Shown in pieces: positions 41,678 through 51,327 of a stretch of DNA of 64,000 nucleotides (position 1 is its first letter; the number at the start of each line of letters is the position of its first letter). Source of the stretch: JAJRXR01 sp041987545 (GTDB lineage Bacteria > Planctomycetota > Phycisphaerae > Phycisphaerales > UBA1924); assembly GCA_041987545.1 (NCBI GenBank), contig JBHIWH010000006.1:62001-126000 (forward strand). The letters run 5' to 3'. The notes below the pieces were generated by a model, which was not told the origin of the DNA, made no database searches, and saw only the letters and a list, made by a program, of their open reading frames with translations. The position numbers and the translations under genes were made by a program.

Positions 41678-43372
41678 ATGCCCTGGACCCTCTGGCGATA
41701 CATCCTCCTCGAGGTCGTGCGGCTGATCGCGATCTCGACGGCGGTGCTCGTCGCGGTCATCTCCTTCGCCGCCGCCGTCAAGCCACTGGCCGACGGCAAG
41801 CTCGGCGCGCTCACCTTCCTCAAGTTCCTCCTCTTCGCCATCCCGCCCATGCTCGCCTACGCCCTGCCCTTCGCCTCGGGCTTCGGCGCCACGCTCGCCT
41901 ACCACCGCCTCACCCAGGACAACGAGGTCCTGGCCTCCAAGGCCGGCGGGGTCTCGCATCGGCGCCTGCTGATTCCGGCGCTCGCCCTGGGCCTGGGCCT
42001 CGCGCTCATGCTCGCGATGCTCAACGAGCAGATCATCCCGCGGTTCCTCACGCGGATGGAGCGGCTGGTCACGCAGGACGTGACGCAGATCATGGTCCGC
42101 ACGATCGAGCGGGGCGAGTCGGTCCGCATCGGCTCGACCGAGATCTACGCGGACATGATCCAGCGCGTCCCGCCCGAGAAGGGCTCGAGCGTCATCGACC
42201 GCTACCTGCTGGGCGGCGTCGCGGGCGTGGACATCCGGGAGGGCGAGGACGGCGCCGGCGAGGTGAGCGTGATGCTCACCGCCCGCCGCGCGTGGCTGCT
42301 GCTCGTCCCCGGCTCCGAGGCCGGCTTCGAGGAGCCGGACACGATGGCCGCCATCATCCGCTTCGAGGACGTCGCGGGCCTCGACCAGGGCACGTTCATG
42401 GGCGGTCGTGTCTTCACGGCCCCCGCGTTCCGCGTGCCGAATCCCTTCAAGGACGACCCGAAGTTCCTCACGTGGGGCGAGCTGCGGTCGCTCCGCCGCT
42501 CGCCGGCGGACATGAACTGGATCGACTCCCGCCGCATCGCCCTGGCCCGCGAGTACGCCGGCTTCGAGACGCTCGCCTCGCTGCGTCGGCGCCTGCGAGA
42601 GGACGGCATGGCCCGCCTGACCGGGCCCCGGGGCGAGGACGTCATCATCCGGTCGGCCGCCCTCAGCCCGACCGACGGCTGGGTCTTCGAGCCATCGGGC
42701 GTCTCGGGACGCGTCGAGGTCGAGGTCTACCGCCCGGGCGGCGCCGGCATCGACCGGTACGCGGCCAGGCGGGGCATTCTCGAGTACGAGTCGGCGACGG
42801 GCGACGACCCCACCGGCGCGCCACGCCTGGCCGGGCTGACCTTCACCCTGCGGCTCGAGGACGTCCAGACCCGCGGCTCGACCGACGACGGCTCGGACCT
42901 GCCCGCCAACGAGCTGCCCACGTGGAACCTGCCCGGGCTGACCGCCCAGGGCGACCCGATGACGGCGCTGCGTTCCATGCCCTGCGACCGCCTGCTCGAC
43001 CAGGTCTCGCCCAGGACGCAGGGGCCTGGCCGGGTCGAGAAGATCGCCCTGGCCGCCGACACGCTTGAGCGTGAGGTCTCGCGCCTGCAGCGGGAGATCA
43101 CGAGCAAGCAGCACGAGCGGATGGCGATGGCGTTCAGCTGCCTCGTGATGGTCATCACGGGCGCCGTCACGGCGATGAAGCTCCGCGACGCGCTGCCCCT
43201 GCTCGTGTACCTCTGGAGCTTCTTCCCGGCGCTGGGCACGATCATCCTCATCAGCTCGGGCCAGCAGATGATCCACAACACGGGGCTCATCGGCGTGCCC
43301 GTGCTGTGGGGGGGCGTGCTGCTGCTGGGCGCGTACACGTTCGCCACCCTCCGGGTCTTGCAGCGCCACTGA
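41678..43372 (+). CDS. LptF/LptG-family permease (large form)
   Basis: 564 residues. The N-terminal helix LWRYILLEVVRLIAISTAVL and the next segments, then a long periplasmic domain (about 130-450), then three C-terminal helices (MAFSCLVMVITGAVTAM onward) follow the LptF/G plan. LPFASGFGATLAYHRLTQDNE is the coupling-helix region before the ATPase contact. LptFG with LptB export lipopolysaccharide. The periplasmic domain is larger than in enterobacteria. A second family member lies at 45720, so the pair is present, with two lipid-related genes between them. Which is LptF and which LptG is not certain. Confidence 0.85.
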   Translation: MPWTLWRYILLEVVRLIAISTAVLVAVISFAAAVKPLADGKLGALTFLKFLLFAIPPMLAYALPFASGFGATLAYHRLTQDNEVLASKAGGVSHRRLLIPALALGLGLALMLAMLNEQIIPRFLTRMERLVTQDVTQIMVRTIERGESVRIGSTEIYADMIQRVPPEKGSSVIDRYLLGGVAGVDIREGEDGAGEVSVMLTARRAWLLLVPGSEAGFEEPDTMAAIIRFEDVAGLDQGTFMGGRVFTAPAFRVPNPFKDDPKFLTWGELRSLRRSPADMNWIDSRRIALAREYAGFETLASLRRRLREDGMARLTGPRGEDVIIRSAALSPTDGWVFEPSGVSGRVEVEVYRPGGAGIDRYAARRGILEYESATGDDPTGAPRLAGLTFTLRLEDVQTRGSTDDGSDLPANELPTWNLPGLTAQGDPMTALRSMPCDRLLDQVSPRTQGPGRVEKIALAADTLEREVSRLQREITSKQHERMAMAFSCLVMVITGAVTAMKLRDALPLLVYLWSFFPALGTIILISSGQQMIHNTGLIGVPVLWGGVLLLGAYTFATLRVLQRH

Positions 43373-43376
43373 TCGC

Positions 43377-44993
43377 ATGAGCCGGACCGGACACGCCGAC
43401 GAGACCGGGGCGCGCCCGCGGGCCTTCGCGTGGGCCCGCCCGGTCTGGGTGCTGCTCGTCTTCGTCGCACTCGTGTCCGCGGTCCGGGTCGTCTGGCTCG
43501 TGCTCTTCGCCGAGATCACGCTCATCGAGGACGAGGCACACTACTGGGAGTGGAGCCGCCGCCTGGGCTGGTCGTACGCGACCAAGGGCCCGGGCATCGC
43601 GTGGGTGATCGCGGCCTCGACGGCGCTCTTCGGCGACGTCGAGTGGGCGGTGCGGATGCCCGCGGTCGTCGCCAGCGCCGTCTCGACGCTCGCCGTCGGC
43701 GCCACGGCGAGGCGCGTGTTCGACGACGGGCGGGTCGGGCTGCTGGCGGCGGTGGTCTGGCAGTGCCTGCCGGCGGTCGGGCTGCTGGGCGTGCTGATGA
43801 CGATCGACGGGCCGTACCTGGCCTGCTGGGCCGTCGCGTGCTGGTGCTGGGTCCTCGCGACGCGGGAGCGGGCGGCCTGGGCGTGGCCCGCGTGCGGGCT
43901 GGCGGTCGCGGCGGGGTTCCTGTTCAAGTACACGATCCTGCTGCTGCTGCTCGGTTTCGCGATCGACCTGCTGCTGGGGCGCAGAACGGAACGACGGAAC
44001 CCGAAGCCGGCGGCAGTCCTGGTCATGCTCGCGTGCGCGGCGCTGGGTCTCGTGCCCGTGCTCGTCTGGAACGCCCAGCACGACTGGGTGACCGTCCACC
44101 ACTTGCTGGGACACCTGGGCCTGGGCGAGGACGCGGGCGACCCGGGCGCCGCCTGGTCCTACTCGCCGATGTGGACGCTCGAATACCTGGGCCTGCAGCT
44201 GGCCGCGGCGGGGACGGCGGTGATCCTGATGATCGCCGGCTGCGTCGGGCTCAGGCGCGAAGGTCGGGCGCCGAGGACGCTGCTCACGCTGTCGCTGCCC
44301 GTGTTCGTGTTCTACCTGCTCGTGACGATCATGACGCGTGTGGAGGGCAACTGGGCCTTGGCCGGCTTCGTGACGCTCGCGCCGATCGCCGGCTGGATGG
44401 TCGTCAGCGCCCGCGACCGCAACGTCATCTGGCTGCGGGTGGTCTGGGGCGCGACGGCGCTGGTCGGCCTGGTCGCGCTGCTGGCGTTGCCCCTGGCGCC
44501 GATCGTCGCGCGGGGGCCGATCATCGGGCCGTACGTGCCGATGACGCGGATGACCGGGATGCGCGCGCACGCAGACGCCGTCCAGCGGCTGATCGATCAC
44601 GTCCACGAGCGCACGGGCCAGGCGCCCTTCGTCGTGACGGGTCACTACGGTCGGGCGAGCCAGCTCGCGTTCTACCTGCCCGGACAACCCACGGTCTACT
44701 GCGCGACCTCGCAGCTGGGCGGCTCGTCCCGACAGTACGACCACTGGCCCGAGACCGACCTGTCCAATCTGGATACGGTCGAGCGGCTGCGGGGGCGGCC
44801 GGCGGTCATCCTCGTCGGCGGCGCCGAGGCCCAGCGCGAGATCCTCTCGAGCGCCTTCGGCTCGCTCGAGGACGTCGGGCCCCTGGAGGGCGAGCCCAAG
44901 AAGGGGCGGACGACGCTCGTGGGGCTGGGATTCCGCGGCTTTGCGAACCCGGCGCCGGCGCGCGATGATGCCACCCCGGAGCCATCGCCCTGA
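43377..44993 (+). CDS. Membrane glycosyltransferase, GT39/GT83 (ArnT-like) type
   Basis: 538 residues with about ten membrane helices. LIEDEAHYWEWSRRLGWSYA and TKGPGIAWVIAAS are the first-loop acidic motif of lipid-linked sugar transferases of the PMT_2/ArnT group; FKYTILLLL, VPVLVWNAQHDW and MTRVEGNWALAGF are family features. It should move a sugar from a polyprenyl carrier to a lipid A-like or protein acceptor on the outer face of the inner membrane. It begins 4 bases after the LptG-type gene and overlaps the PAP2 gene by 4 bases, so it belongs to an envelope operon. Confidence 0.88.
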   Translation: MSRTGHADETGARPRAFAWARPVWVLLVFVALVSAVRVVWLVLFAEITLIEDEAHYWEWSRRLGWSYATKGPGIAWVIAASTALFGDVEWAVRMPAVVASAVSTLAVGATARRVFDDGRVGLLAAVVWQCLPAVGLLGVLMTIDGPYLACWAVACWCWVLATRERAAWAWPACGLAVAAGFLFKYTILLLLLGFAIDLLLGRRTERRNPKPAAVLVMLACAALGLVPVLVWNAQHDWVTVHHLLGHLGLGEDAGDPGAAWSYSPMWTLEYLGLQLAAAGTAVILMIAGCVGLRREGRAPRTLLTLSLPVFVFYLLVTIMTRVEGNWALAGFVTLAPIAGWMVVSARDRNVIWLRVVWGATALVGLVALLALPLAPIVARGPIIGPYVPMTRMTGMRAHADAVQRLIDHVHERTGQAPFVVTGHYGRASQLAFYLPGQPTVYCATSQLGGSSRQYDHWPETDLSNLDTVERLRGRPAVILVGGAEAQREILSSAFGSLEDVGPLEGEPKKGRTTLVGLGFRGFANPAPARDDATPEPSP

Positions 44994-45685
44994 ACAACCG
45001 CCGAGGCACATCCCCGATCGCACGCCTGCTCTGGCTCGTCGCGGGCTTCGCGCTGGCGACGGCTCTGGCGACGCTGCTGGATCGGCGCCTGGTCGCGTGG
45101 CTGGCGACCGAGGGCGCCGAGGCGCGCACGAGGCTCGCCCTCCGCGACTGGGTCCAGTTCCTGCGCGCGTTCGGGTACATCCCGCTGTGGCTCGTCGTCG
45201 GGGGCGCCGTCGCGCTGCTGGATCGGCGGGGGCGGGGCGTGGGCCGGGGCGTGCTCGTGATCGTCGCGCCGTTGATCGCGGGCGCGCTGGCCGAGCTTGC
45301 CAAGCTGGTCGTCTCGCGCGAGCGCCCGGTCCGGGGCGACGCGATCCAGAACGAGGGCGCGTACGTCTGGAAGGGTCTCTTCCAGGGATTCGCCGACTCG
45401 TCGAACCTGGGGATGCCGTCGAGCCACGCGGCGGTCGCGTTCGGGGGCGCGGCGATGCTGGGCGTGCTCTTCCCGCCGATCCGCTGGCTGATGCTCGCCC
45501 TGGCCGCCGGCTGCGGGCTCACGCGGATGCTCTCGGGCGCCCACTTCGCCTCGGACGTGGTGGTGGGCGCCGGGCTGGGCGTGCTGACGGCGTGGGCCCT
45601 GGGCCTCGTGTCCGGGCTGGGTTCTGGGCCGGGTTCGGGTCGGGGCTCGGGTCGGGGCGAGCCCGGGGCGTACACTCGCCGCTGA
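44990..45685 (+). CDS. PAP2-family phosphatase with apparent CTG start
   Basis: 231 residues. The phosphatase motifs KLVVSRERP (KxxxxxxRP), GMPSSHAAV (PSGH-like) and GLTRMLSGAHFASD (SRx5HxxxD-like) are complete. Several membrane helices are visible. In this frame no ATG occurs before the first helix; CTG at 44990 overlaps the upstream stop (CTGA) and has GGAGCC at the right distance, while the first GTG (45239) would delete a membrane helix. It likely dephosphorylates undecaprenyl-PP or a lipid A phosphate, recycling the carrier used by the glycosyltransferase upstream. The C-terminus is a GSGSGRG tail. Confidence 0.8.
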   Translation: MNNRRGTSPIARLLWLVAGFALATALATLLDRRLVAWLATEGAEARTRLALRDWVQFLRAFGYIPLWLVVGGAVALLDRRGRGVGRGVLVIVAPLIAGALAELAKLVVSRERPVRGDAIQNEGAYVWKGLFQGFADSSNLGMPSSHAAVAFGGAAMLGVLFPPIRWLMLALAAGCGLTRMLSGAHFASDVVVGAGLGVLTAWALGLVSGLGSGPGSGRGSGRGEPGAYTRR

Positions 45686-45719
45686 CGCGGGCGACACAGC
45701 CCGGGGGACGATCCGACTC

Positions 45720-46859
45720 GTGAGCATCCTCGACCGGTACATCGCCCGCCAGTTCCTGATCAACGTCGCGACGCTGTTCGTGATCCTGTTCAGCTTCGTC
45801 ATCGTCATCGACGTGAGCCTGAACATCGAGCGGTTCTTCGACCGGGCGGTCGAGCTGCACACGGGCGACGACGGGGAGGCGCCCGGGTTCGTGCGCAAGG
45901 TCGTGGTCACCGCGCTGGTCGTCGCGGACCTGTGGTGGCCCAGGCTGCTGCAGCTGTTCAACTTCATGCTGGGCCTGGTGATGGTGGCGGCGATGGGCTT
46001 CACGTGCACGCAGCTCTCGCGGCACCGGGAGTTCCTGGCGATGCTGGCCGCGGGCCTGAGCCTGCACCGCGTGGGGCGGCCCATCCTGGCCGTCGCGATC
46101 GGGCTGACCATGATCCAGGCGGTGAACCAGGAGGTCATGCTGCCGCGGATCGCGCCGCTGCTCAGCCGCGACCACGGCGACGCGGGCAAGCGGGGCCTGG
46201 GCGAGACGCCCGTCCCCCTGACGCCCGACGGCGCCGGCTGGATCTACCGGGCCGACGCCTTCGACGCCGACGAGGGCGTGCTGCGGGGCGTGTACATCCT
46301 GGAGCGCGACCCGGAGACCAAGCAGGCGGTCCGCCAGATCACGGCGACGCGGGCGACCTGGAACGACGGCGGGTGGGACCTCACGAACGGCCGCGAGCAG
46401 TACATCACGCGTCGCGACGGCTCGGCCCGCGACGAGCAGCCCCGGGCCGTCCACCGCGTCGAGACCGCCCTGGACCCGGCGACGCTGAAGCTGAACCAGT
46501 ACCGCGAGTACCGCAACGCCCTGAGCTTCGCTCAGGCGGGGCAGATGCTCAAGAAGGGCTCGACGCTGGACCCCCAGACCCGGCGGGATCTGTCCCGCGT
46601 CCGTTGGGGGCGGGTGTCGATGATGCTCAGCGCCCTGCTGACGCTGATCATCGCGATGCCCTTCTTCGTGACCCGGACGCCGGGGAACATGCTGGTCCAG
46701 TCGCTCAAGTGCGCCCCGATCTCGATCGGGGCCCTGGTGCTGGGGGTGCTGGGCTCGTCGGCGGCGCTGCCGGGCATCCCGCCCTGGCTGGGGGCGTTCC
46801 TGCCCGTGATGGCCCTCTCGACGATCGCGGTCGCGATGATCAGCCTGGTCAAGACCTGA
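45720..46859 (+). CDS. LptF/LptG-family permease (second)
   Basis: 379 residues, the usual length. The first helix ILDRYIARQFLINVATLFVI is typical of LptF/G; helices around 60-120, a periplasmic beta domain (about 145-265) with GWIYRADAFD, and a C-terminal helix group (MMLSALLTLIIAMPFFVT) follow. FTCTQLSRHREFLAMLAAGL is the coupling region. The GTG at 45720 follows GGGGGAC at an acceptable distance. It is the last gene of the LptG-GT-PAP2-LptF run. Partner ATPase LptB is not in the window. Confidence 0.87.
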   Translation: MSILDRYIARQFLINVATLFVILFSFVIVIDVSLNIERFFDRAVELHTGDDGEAPGFVRKVVVTALVVADLWWPRLLQLFNFMLGLVMVAAMGFTCTQLSRHREFLAMLAAGLSLHRVGRPILAVAIGLTMIQAVNQEVMLPRIAPLLSRDHGDAGKRGLGETPVPLTPDGAGWIYRADAFDADEGVLRGVYILERDPETKQAVRQITATRATWNDGGWDLTNGREQYITRRDGSARDEQPRAVHRVETALDPATLKLNQYREYRNALSFAQAGQMLKKGSTLDPQTRRDLSRVRWGRVSMMLSALLTLIIAMPFFVTRTPGNMLVQSLKCAPISIGALVLGVLGSSAALPGIPPWLGAFLPVMALSTIAVAMISLVKT

Positions 46860-46944
46860 CCGATTCCTGAACAGGCCGGGGCTTGCTCGGGCGGCGGGCG
46901 GCGCCACAATGAGGGCGCGGAGTTATCCTGCCCCCGGAGGCCCC

Positions 46945-48237
46945 ATGGCGTCGGTCGTCTTCTACTTCCAGGTCCACCAGCCGCATCGTCTCAAGCGGTA
47001 CTCCGTCTTCCACACGGACCCGTTCTACTTCGACGAGGCCAACAACAAGAAGATCTGCGAGAAGGTGGCGGAGAAGTGCTACCGCCCGACGACGCAGAAG
47101 ATCCTGGACCTCGTCCGGCGCCACGAGGGCCGGTTCCGCGTCAGCTACGCGATCACGGGGACCGTGCTCGACCAGTTCGAGAAGTACTCGCCCGACGTGA
47201 TCGAGATCTTCCAGCAGCTGGCCGAGACCGGGTGCTGCGAGTTCGTCGCCGAGACGTACTACCACTCGCTGAGCTTCATCTACTCGCGTGCCGAGTTCCG
47301 CGAGCAGGTGGAGATGCACACGGCCAAGATCCAGGAGCTGTTCGGGCAGACGCCGACGGTCTTCCGGAACACCGAGCTGATCTACTCCAACGAGCTGGCC
47401 CGCGAGATCGCGTCGATGACGGACGCCGAGGGCAATCCCCGGTTCTACGGCGCCCTGTGCGAGGGCGTCGAGCGGCACCTGGGCTACCGCTCGCCCAACT
47501 ATGTGTATTCCCCGCCCGCCCCGAAGAACGGGGACGCCGACGGCGAGCCCCTGAAGGGCCGCGACGGGCGCCCCTTCGGCCTGCTGCTCAAGAACTACCA
47601 GCTCTCCGACGACATCGCCTTCCGCTTCTCCAACCGGGGCTGGTCCGAGTGGCCGTTGTCGGCCGAGAAGTTCGCCAAGTGGGTCCACCAGATCAACGGC
47701 GACGGGTTCCTGTGCAACCTGTTCATGGACTACGAGACGTTCGGCGAGCACCAGTGGGCCGACACCGGCATCTTCGAGTTCCTCGACAAGCTGCCCGAGG
47801 CGATCTTCGACGTCGCCCGGGGCGAGAACCACTTCAACACGCCGAGCGAGGCGCTCCGGCAGTTCGATCCGGTGGGCGAGTACGACGTGCCCGAGTTCAT
47901 CTCGTGGGCGGACATGGAGCGGGACCTGACCGCCTGGCGCGGCAACGCGATGCAGTGGAACGCGCTCGAGGAGACGTACAAGCTCGAGGCCCAGATCAAG
48001 GGCCGCGTCGTCGAGGTCAAGGCGTCCGCCGACCCCAAGCGGGCCGAGCACATGAAGCATGTTCTGAACGACTGGCGCAAGCTGACGACGTCGGACCATT
48101 TCTACTACATGTGCACGAAGTTCTGGTCGGACGGGGACGTTCACAAGTACTTCAGCCCGTACGATTCGCCGTACGACAGCTACATCAACTTCATGAACGT
48201 GCTGGACAACGTGCGGACGCGGCTGGCGCAGGTCTGA
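46945..48237 (+). CDS. GH57 family alpha-amylase-type glycosidase
   Basis: 430 residues. VVFYFQVHQPHRLKRYSVF is the N-terminal HQP motif of GH57. RNTELIYSNELA carries the catalytic nucleophile Glu, and FMDYETFGEHQW the acid/base Asp. WSEWPLSAEKFAKWV and DHFYYMCTKFWSDGDVHKYF are further family sequences. GH57 enzymes retain configuration on alpha-glucans. The ATG at 46945 directly follows CCGGAGG. It has no signal peptide, so it is probably cytoplasmic and acts on storage glucan, inferred from location only. No glycogen gene adjoins it. Confidence 0.92.
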   Translation: MASVVFYFQVHQPHRLKRYSVFHTDPFYFDEANNKKICEKVAEKCYRPTTQKILDLVRRHEGRFRVSYAITGTVLDQFEKYSPDVIEIFQQLAETGCCEFVAETYYHSLSFIYSRAEFREQVEMHTAKIQELFGQTPTVFRNTELIYSNELAREIASMTDAEGNPRFYGALCEGVERHLGYRSPNYVYSPPAPKNGDADGEPLKGRDGRPFGLLLKNYQLSDDIAFRFSNRGWSEWPLSAEKFAKWVHQINGDGFLCNLFMDYETFGEHQWADTGIFEFLDKLPEAIFDVARGENHFNTPSEALRQFDPVGEYDVPEFISWADMERDLTAWRGNAMQWNALEETYKLEAQIKGRVVEVKASADPKRAEHMKHVLNDWRKLTTSDHFYYMCTKFWSDGDVHKYFSPYDSPYDSYINFMNVLDNVRTRLAQV

Positions 48238-48300
48238 CGAGCCTGTTGGGCTGCGTCGGGCGGCGGGGTACGCTGGGGTCTCACCACAAAGGAGAGGCCC

Positions 48301-49650
48301 ATGAACGTCGTCGCACGCGCGCTGGCCGTCCTTCTCACCCCGTCGCTGGTCACACTCGGGGCCGCCCAGCCGATCACGTACCAGGGGAGCCTGGCCGAGG
48401 GGGGGCAGCCCGCCGACGGCCTGTTTGCCCTGTCGTTCTCGCTCTTCGACTCGGAGGCCGGCGGGGCGCAGGTCGGCCCCACGCTCTCCTTCGGGAGCCA
48501 CCCCGTCAGCGCGGGGCTGTTCACGGCCGAGCTCGATTTCGGCGACGGGGTGTTCGACGGCGAGGAACGTTGGCTGGAGACCCGCGTTGACGGCACGACG
48601 CTCTCGCCCCGGACCCGCGTGACCGCGGCGCCGAAGGCAATCCACGCCGCGTTCTCTGACGCGACCCGCGGCATCAACGTCGCGTCCAACGGCAACATCG
48701 GACTCCGCGTTGCCAACCCCCTCCACGACATCCACCTGGGACTGCCGTCGAGCGCGGGCGCGGGCATCTTCTTCGGTGACGGCTCCGGGCTCAACGGGAC
48801 CAAGCTGTCTGTGTTCGGCTCCAACAACCAGATCTTCCGCATCAATCTCGACCCGAACGGGGTCTCGGGCTTCGAGCAGTTCGAGATCGCCTTCAACAGC
48901 ACGCCGATCTTCATCATCGACGACGACCGCGTTATCACGACGCCGACGATCTTCGGCGATCAGGTCACGATGAACGAGGACCTCATCATGAACGAGAGGA
49001 TCGTCATGGGGGCGCCGTTCTCGGTGGCCGCGATCGCGATCGACAGGAATACCCCGCAGACCATCTCGATCCAGAACGACACCGGCGACGGGATCTCGAT
49101 CGCGTGCCTCGACCCCGGCGGCGCCGAGGCGTTGTCGGCCGTCGCCCCGCTCGGGACCGCGGCGTTCCTCGCCGGGGAGGTTCAGATCATCGGCAATCTG
49201 TCCAAGAGCTCAGGGTCGTTCAAGATCGACCACCCGCTCGAACCGGCCCACAAGTACCTCTCGCATTCGTTCGTCGAGTCGCCGGACATGAAGAACATCT
49301 ACGACGGCGTGGCGACGCTCGGCGACGGCGGGCGCGTAGAGGTGGTCCTGCCCGACTATTTCGAGGCTCTCAACACCGATTTCCGGTATCAGCTCACGTG
49401 CATCGGGGGCTTTGCGCCTGTGTTCATCGAGCGGGAGATCAGCGCCAACTCGTTCTCCATCGCCGGCGGGAGGCCGGGGCTCCGCGTGTCATGGCAGGTC
49501 ACGGGCACGCGCCGGGACGCGTTTGCGTTGGGCAACCCGATCGTTGTCGAGGAGGAGAAGACGGGCGACGAGCGTGGGCGGTACCTGTACCCCCAGGGCT
49601 TCGGGGCGCCGGCCGAGGACGGCATCGGGATGGAGCGGCTGCGCCGGTAG
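48301..49650 (+). CDS. Secreted protein with conserved C-terminal domain
   Basis: 449 residues behind AAAGGAGAGG. Signal peptide ending LGAAQ. Residues 22-110 (PITYQGSLAEGGQPADGLFA and FRRLFDSEAGG-like text) form a domain I recall at the start of many planctomycete secreted proteins. The middle is a beta repeat region. Residues about 300-400 carry KIDHPLEPAHKYLSHSFVE, SPDMKNIYDG, LPDYFEALNTDFRYQL and RVSWQVTGTRRD, a well-conserved domain of unknown function found in surface proteins of many bacteria. It ends YPQGFG and a short charged tail without a sorting motif. Confidence 0.75.
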   Translation: MNVVARALAVLLTPSLVTLGAAQPITYQGSLAEGGQPADGLFALSFSLFDSEAGGAQVGPTLSFGSHPVSAGLFTAELDFGDGVFDGEERWLETRVDGTTLSPRTRVTAAPKAIHAAFSDATRGINVASNGNIGLRVANPLHDIHLGLPSSAGAGIFFGDGSGLNGTKLSVFGSNNQIFRINLDPNGVSGFEQFEIAFNSTPIFIIDDDRVITTPTIFGDQVTMNEDLIMNERIVMGAPFSVAAIAIDRNTPQTISIQNDTGDGISIACLDPGGAEALSAVAPLGTAAFLAGEVQIIGNLSKSSGSFKIDHPLEPAHKYLSHSFVESPDMKNIYDGVATLGDGGRVEVVLPDYFEALNTDFRYQLTCIGGFAPVFIEREISANSFSIAGGRPGLRVSWQVTGTRRDAFALGNPIVVEEEKTGDERGRYLYPQGFGAPAEDGIGMERLRR

Positions 49651-49652
49651 TG

Positions 49653-51323
49653 TCAGCCTCGCCGCGCCGCGGCCAGCCCCGCCCGGATCGCCTCGCGCTC
49701 GAAGACCGCCGCGTGCGTTCGGGTCGTGCCGAGTCTCTCGGCCAGCGCGTCCAGATCCTCGGGCGGGCCGCCGTCGAGGGCGAATCGTCGTTCGAGCACG
49801 AGGCGGCGCCGCTCGCCCAGGCCGGGCAGGGCGCCCGCGAGTCGTGGGTCGGGCTCGAGCCAGGCCTGCCAGGGCGCGAGCAGGCGCGTCCAGTCGGGGG
49901 CGGGCGCGTCGGCGCGGAGGCCCCGGGCCGCCCTGCCGTCGCGGGGCGTGGCGGTCGGCCGCGAGCGGGCCCACTGGGTCGCGTGGCGCCCGAGGGCGAT
50001 CGAGGAGGGCGCCGCCAGGCGTCCGCCGCGGCTGGGGTCGAACCGGTCTACGGCTTCGGCGAGCACCGCGACGCCCCCCACCAGCAACTCTCGGAGGCCC
50101 CGCGTGCCGAGGGACTGCGGGCGCACGCCCTCGCCCTCGAACGTGTCCAGGATCAGGCGGAGAAGCGGGTGGACGAGCGCGGCCTTGAGGCGGGCGGCCC
50201 ATCGGAGCGCGGTCTCGGCCCGGTCGATCTCGCGTGCCGAGGGCGCCGCGGGGTCCAGGCCCCCGATTATCCGGGCGGCGTCGAAACGCAGGTAGTGGTA
50301 CGCGATCGTGCGCGCCGCCTCGACGGGCGCCGGGACGGTCCGCCGCTGGCTGACGGCGTCGAGCAGCTGGCCGAGGGTCGCCGTGCCGGGGACGAAGGGG
50401 CCCGAGCGGACGGCGTCCGAGCCGAGCAGCACCTCGCCCGCGTCGTCCCTGGCGAACGTGGGCAGCGATGGGCCCCGCAGGTCGAGCGCCCGCAAGCGGT
50501 CGGCGCGCTCGGCGAGGACCGCGCGGAGCACGCCTTGGCGTGGTCGCCCGGTGCGCTGCGCGATCGCCGAGGGCTCGATGCCGCGCGCCAGGGCGCGTGT
50601 CCACACCGCCCGCTCGTGCCGCGTGGGCGGGCGGGGGTCGTCGAAGATCACGGGCTCACCTTGGGCTCTGGCCTCGTCGTCGCGACGGCGCAGCGCCTGG
50701 CGGACGCCCTCGTGCGAGCGGTCGAACCGGAGCGCGAGCCGCTCGGCGGCTTCGTTCAGGCTCAGCCCGAGGCTGGAGCGGTACCGCGCCGCCCGGCGGG
50801 CGAGCCGCGCCTCCAGCCCGGGTTCGATCCTGCTGAACGCGCCGGCGGCCCGGACCCGCTCGCCCTCGCGCGTCTCGAACGCCTCGACGTTGCCGACCGG
50901 GAAGAGGAGCCGTTGCACGCCCGAGTCGCCCACGACGCGGTGGGCGATGAGCCCCCGGCGGCGGTACCGCTCGATGGTGCGGCGCCCGACGTTCCATCGG
51001 GCGCACAGGCCCTCGATGTCCAGCGCGCCCGGCCCCGCGTCCTCCGGCGTGCGGTGGGCCGCGATGGTGAGGCGCTCGACCAGCGCCGACAGATCGCCCA
51101 GCAGCGCCTCGCCCACGAGCGAGGCGGGCTCGTCGATGTCCGGGCGGTAGCCGGTGAGGCGGAAGACGAACCAGTCCTCGGGGTAGGCGCCGGCGGGGTC
51201 GAGCTCGGAGGCGAGTCGTTCGGCGGCGGCGATGTGGCGGTCCAGCGCCTCGCGGGGGGCGAACCGGAGCTGGGCCGCCAGTTCTTCGAGCGCCCGGGTT
51301 CGCAATCGCGCCCTCGGCGGCAT
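49653..51323 (-). CDS. Large sigma-factor-like protein with several HTH regions
   Basis: 556 residues. Residues 100-150 look like an excisionase/MerR-type HTH (LDIEGLCARWNVGRRTIERY, then RRRGLIAHRV). A second HTH-like stretch is at 184-214 (LSLNEAAERLALRF, SHEGVRQAL), a third at 245-272 (GIEPSAIAQRTGRPRQGVLR). Residues 383-455 resemble sigma-70 region 2 (RELLVGGVAVLAEAVDRFDP corresponds to the GLMRAVEKFD helix), and 500-550 region 4 (ERRRLVLERRFALDGGPPED, LAERLGTTRTHAAVFEREA). The -10 recognition residues of region 2 are not conserved. It starts 4 bases after mqnA's stop, in the same operon. A sigma-like regulator or specialised DNA-binding protein; targets unknown. Confidence 0.65.
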   Translation of the reverse strand: MPPRARLRTRALEELAAQLRFAPREALDRHIAAAERLASELDPAGAYPEDWFVFRLTGYRPDIDEPASLVGEALLGDLSALVERLTIAAHRTPEDAGPGALDIEGLCARWNVGRRTIERYRRRGLIAHRVVGDSGVQRLLFPVGNVEAFETREGERVRAAGAFSRIEPGLEARLARRAARYRSSLGLSLNEAAERLALRFDRSHEGVRQALRRRDDEARAQGEPVIFDDPRPPTRHERAVWTRALARGIEPSAIAQRTGRPRQGVLRAVLAERADRLRALDLRGPSLPTFARDDAGEVLLGSDAVRSGPFVPGTATLGQLLDAVSQRRTVPAPVEAARTIAYHYLRFDAARIIGGLDPAAPSAREIDRAETALRWAARLKAALVHPLLRLILDTFEGEGVRPQSLGTRGLRELLVGGVAVLAEAVDRFDPSRGGRLAAPSSIALGRHATQWARSRPTATPRDGRAARGLRADAPAPDWTRLLAPWQAWLEPDPRLAGALPGLGERRRLVLERRFALDGGPPEDLDALAERLGTTRTHAAVFEREAIRAGLAAARRG

Positions 51324-51327
51324 CGCG

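Noticed and set aside
44965..45723. Frame starting at ATG 44965 in another phase over the PAP2 gene
   Set aside because: It has an ATG but no PAP2 motif; the phosphatase motifs are all in the CTG-started frame.
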